Assembly (NCBI GenBank): GCA_054601695.1
Contig: BAAHQB010000072.1
Span: 310,001-374,000 of the forward strand
Direction of reading: 5' to 3'
DNA: 64,000 nucleotides
Origin: Amorphochlora amoebiformis
Lineage: Eukaryota; Cercozoa; Chlorarachniophyceae
Made by a program: the position numbers and the translations under genes
Notes under the pieces: model-generated
Databases searched by the model: none
Told to the model about the DNA's origin: nothing
What the model saw: only the letters and a program-made list of their open reading frames with translations
Shown: in pieces, positions 38,689-64,000 of the stretch
How the letters are laid out: each line of letters starts with the position of its first letter
Numbering within the stretch: the first letter of the stretch is position 1

Positions 38689-38930
38689 TGTATGTGCATA
38701 GATGTATATGAATATATACATGTATCACAATCATGCACTACTTCACATTTACAACACATATAAATATAATATATATATATATATATGCATATATATATAT
38801 ATATATATATGTATATAATATATATATATATATATATGAACATACATACATTTAATACTATATATTTTGACGTTTTAACGCAAATCAAAACATAGGGGTG
38901 CTAGGAGGGTGCGGAGAAACGTAATGATTC
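38210..38930. other. Spacer between genes F and G
   Basis: About 50 bp of base-balanced sequence precede 38260; the rest is TA/AT microsatellite with short CA runs. Both genes are on the minus strand, so this holds the 3' end of transportin and the 5' region of F. No further gene seen. Confidence 0.5.
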
Positions 38931-62123
<23,193 letters not shown>

Positions 62124-62619
62124 CGGATGTTCGGCCCTCTACGCGGCCAGACTATCGTAAAAATAAAAAGTTGGATTTTCAGTTGAAAAGGTTCGCAATC
62201 ATCCGAATAGCGAGGGGGGGTTGACCGGTCGCGTGTGGAAGATGGTGGATGGCCAAAAATTTGCGTGAAAATAAAAACATGAATCCCGGGGAATATCTGA
62301 TAGTGGCGGGTTCTCTGATGTAGAAACTTTTAATTAAATATCGGCAATGGTGGTTTGAATCGAAGCCATGAACCTCCTTCTCTTGGCTCTCCTTCCACCC
62401 TCCCTTCTACGGAGAGGGGTACAAGGAGTTATTCATCATTCAAATTACCATTCGGGGGTTCTTAAGGTACCCTGTGCTCGAAGGGGAAGGGACGGATTTT
62501 GCCCTGCGAGGAGGTAATTTTTGTCAGGCGATTGGTTCACAACTTAAACTGTATAAACCAGGGAAATCCTAGTGGGGAACGAAGCGGGACCAAGGTTTTT
62601 AAAGAACCACTCGGTTGCC
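62124..62619. promoter_or_regulatory. Bidirectional promoter region between genes G and H
   Basis: 496 bp of base-balanced, TA-repeat-free sequence between two divergent start codons. It contains gcgaggggggg at ~62210, matching the same word near 21965 in the A/B spacer, and aatcccgggga near 62283, resembling the CCCGGG words of the other two divergent spacers. The plus-strand ATG has context gttgccATGT. Confidence 0.55.
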
Positions 62620-63120
62620 ATGTCTTCTGCGGGCTCAAGGGGCGATTTCGCATCATGGGGTACGGGTGGGTTGCAGGCGACGTTTGCGATTGAGAAGGTG
62701 GACTTTTTTCATAAAATATACCTAATATGTATATATATATATATATATATAACATCTATATATATGTGTGTGTTAATATTTATATTATATACATACACAT
62801 TAGGTGTCCCCCATGGTCTCCATCTCCATTACGGTAAAACCCTTCAACCAACCATAACGGGCCGAATCCGACAAACATTTGGAAGTTTTTATTCTATATT
62901 AATAACCTGATGAATACCTTTTGGTTCTGCTCAGACCTCGGAGACAACTGAGACTCGTGTTCGGGCCATGCTAGACACGGGCAGCGACCTTATATTGCTG
63001 CCCATCAAAAAGAATCAACTTAGTCGAGTAATTCTAAATGTATGTCTCGTGGTTAATAATACATGAAATAATACTAAACGTATGTCTCGTGGTAAAGAAT
63101 ACATGAAATATATATATCTA

Positions 63121-63157
<37 letters not shown>

Positions 63158-63267
63158 TATACATGTGTATTTATATATATATAAACACATATATATATAA
63201 TATATTTATATAATATACATATATATATATGTGTGTGTGTACATATATTCTATTAATATATATATAT

Positions 63268-63356
<89 letters not shown>

Positions 63357-63569
63357 TATTATATATATATATACATATTATATATATATATATATATATA
63401 TGCATATATAAATAAATATATATATATATATATATTATGTATTTATATATATATATATATATATAATGTGTGTGTGTGTGTATGTGTGCGCGCGTAGAAG
63501 TAATACATATAATATCAGGAAGCCGAGTCTATAGGCGTGGCTCTCGCCAGCGTATTCATGGACGGAGAG
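62620..63569 (+). CDS. Aspartic protease (clan AA), 5' part, continues beyond the window
   Basis: Exons 62620-62697, 62804-62833, 62935-63027 and 63519-63569 join in phase 0 throughout. They read MSSAGSRGDFASWGTGG, then VSPMVSISIT, then TRVRAMLDTGSDLILLP, then EAESIGVALASVFMDGE. D50-T51-G52-S53 is the hallmark active-site turn, preceded by a hydrophobic strand and followed by LILLP, as in retropepsin-like and pepsin-like proteases. The short N-terminus (49 residues before the Asp) favours a retropepsin-like or Ddi1-like domain over a classic pepsin zymogen, but the rest is missing. From 63570 to 64000 I found no further exon. Confidence 0.75.
63032..63112. repeat. ~40-bp tandem duplication in a gene H intron
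   Basis: taaatgtatgtctcgtggtt and taaacgtatgtctcgtggta start two copies, each followed by aataatacatgaaata-like sequence. Confidence 0.85.
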
Positions 63570-63754
63570 GTGTATATGCATACATATGATTTACAATACA
63601 AATGAATATGTATATATATACATATATACATATATATACATATGTAATATATATAGTAAACACATTTAATACTTACTTCTACGCTTACTTCTATAATATA
63701 CAATACATGCATACTATGTAATATACATGCGTTGGAAAAGTTATTAACCTGCTC

Positions 63755-63925
63755 TTTTTGTATTTAAACCTAGCCCTAATCAAACCCATCCGACCTCTAA
63801 CTAACCTGAATTTTGCCGACTCTATCCGTAGCTAACCGAATCCCAGCCGACTATAACCCTAGAAAAACGCTAACCTTAAACTTAGCTAAGTTTAACACAG
63901 CCAAGTCTATACCAAGCTATCCTTC
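63755..63925 (-). repeat. Highly degenerate CCTAA/CTAACC-like sequence
   Basis: Words such as cctagccctaatc, ctaactaacctg, ctataaccctag and cgctaacc recur without a fixed period. It looks like an old, eroded telomere-type array; this is inference from word content. Confidence 0.45.
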
Positions 63926-64000
63926 ATCTAAATTAATCGTATCCCGATATTAATGCATACATCATACATATATACGTATACGTGCATATATATGTGTATG

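Overview
The window comes from the nuclear genome of a microbial eukaryote, most likely an alga or other protist; I cannot name the species. Genes are split into very short exons (typically 25-100 nt) with GT-AG introns. The introns consist largely of TA/AT microsatellites, long GA purine tracts and TTAGGG telomere-type repeats. Almost every long uninterrupted reading frame (repeating YIYIY, GLGLG/NPNPN or SLSLS peptides) is translated repeat. The real coding sequence lies in small base-balanced islands, which I joined by hand using splice sites, reading-frame phase and similarity to known families. The standard genetic code is used.

Layout from left to right: (A) minus strand, 21957 down to 874 or 37: a gene of at least 29 exons encoding a signal peptide, a JmjC/cupin-like domain (resembling JMJD8) and a TPR domain. 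Its introns hold nearly all the telomere-type arrays. (B) plus strand, 22207-26317: eight exons, a 160-residue basic protein of unknown function, head-to-head with A. (C) minus strand, 30276-26688: six exons, a TlpA/ResA-like thioredoxin-fold protein with WCKGC, tail-to-tail with B. (D) plus strand, 30351-30740: a tentative small gene head-to-head with C. (E) plus strand, 32629-36077: six exons, a 113-residue protein with a Cys-rich end. (F) minus strand, 38209-37830: three exons, a 72-residue candidate, tail-to-tail with E. (G) minus strand, 62123-38931: a complete 44-exon transportin (karyopherin beta-2), 884 residues. (H) plus strand, from 62620: the first four exons of an aspartic protease that runs off the right edge, head-to-head with G.

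Genes A/B, C/D and G/H are divergent pairs that could each share a short promoter region. B/C and E/F are convergent pairs separated by spacers of unusual, palindrome-rich sequence. The genes share no obvious pathway; what unites them is their structure. Transportin spends 23.2 kb on 2655 coding bases. Its 44 exons chain in phase to a total divisible by three and follow the known protein from end to end, so splicing of these exons from TA-rich introns is well supported. I saw no rRNA, CRISPR array, phage or transposase gene, and no tRNA that I could support.
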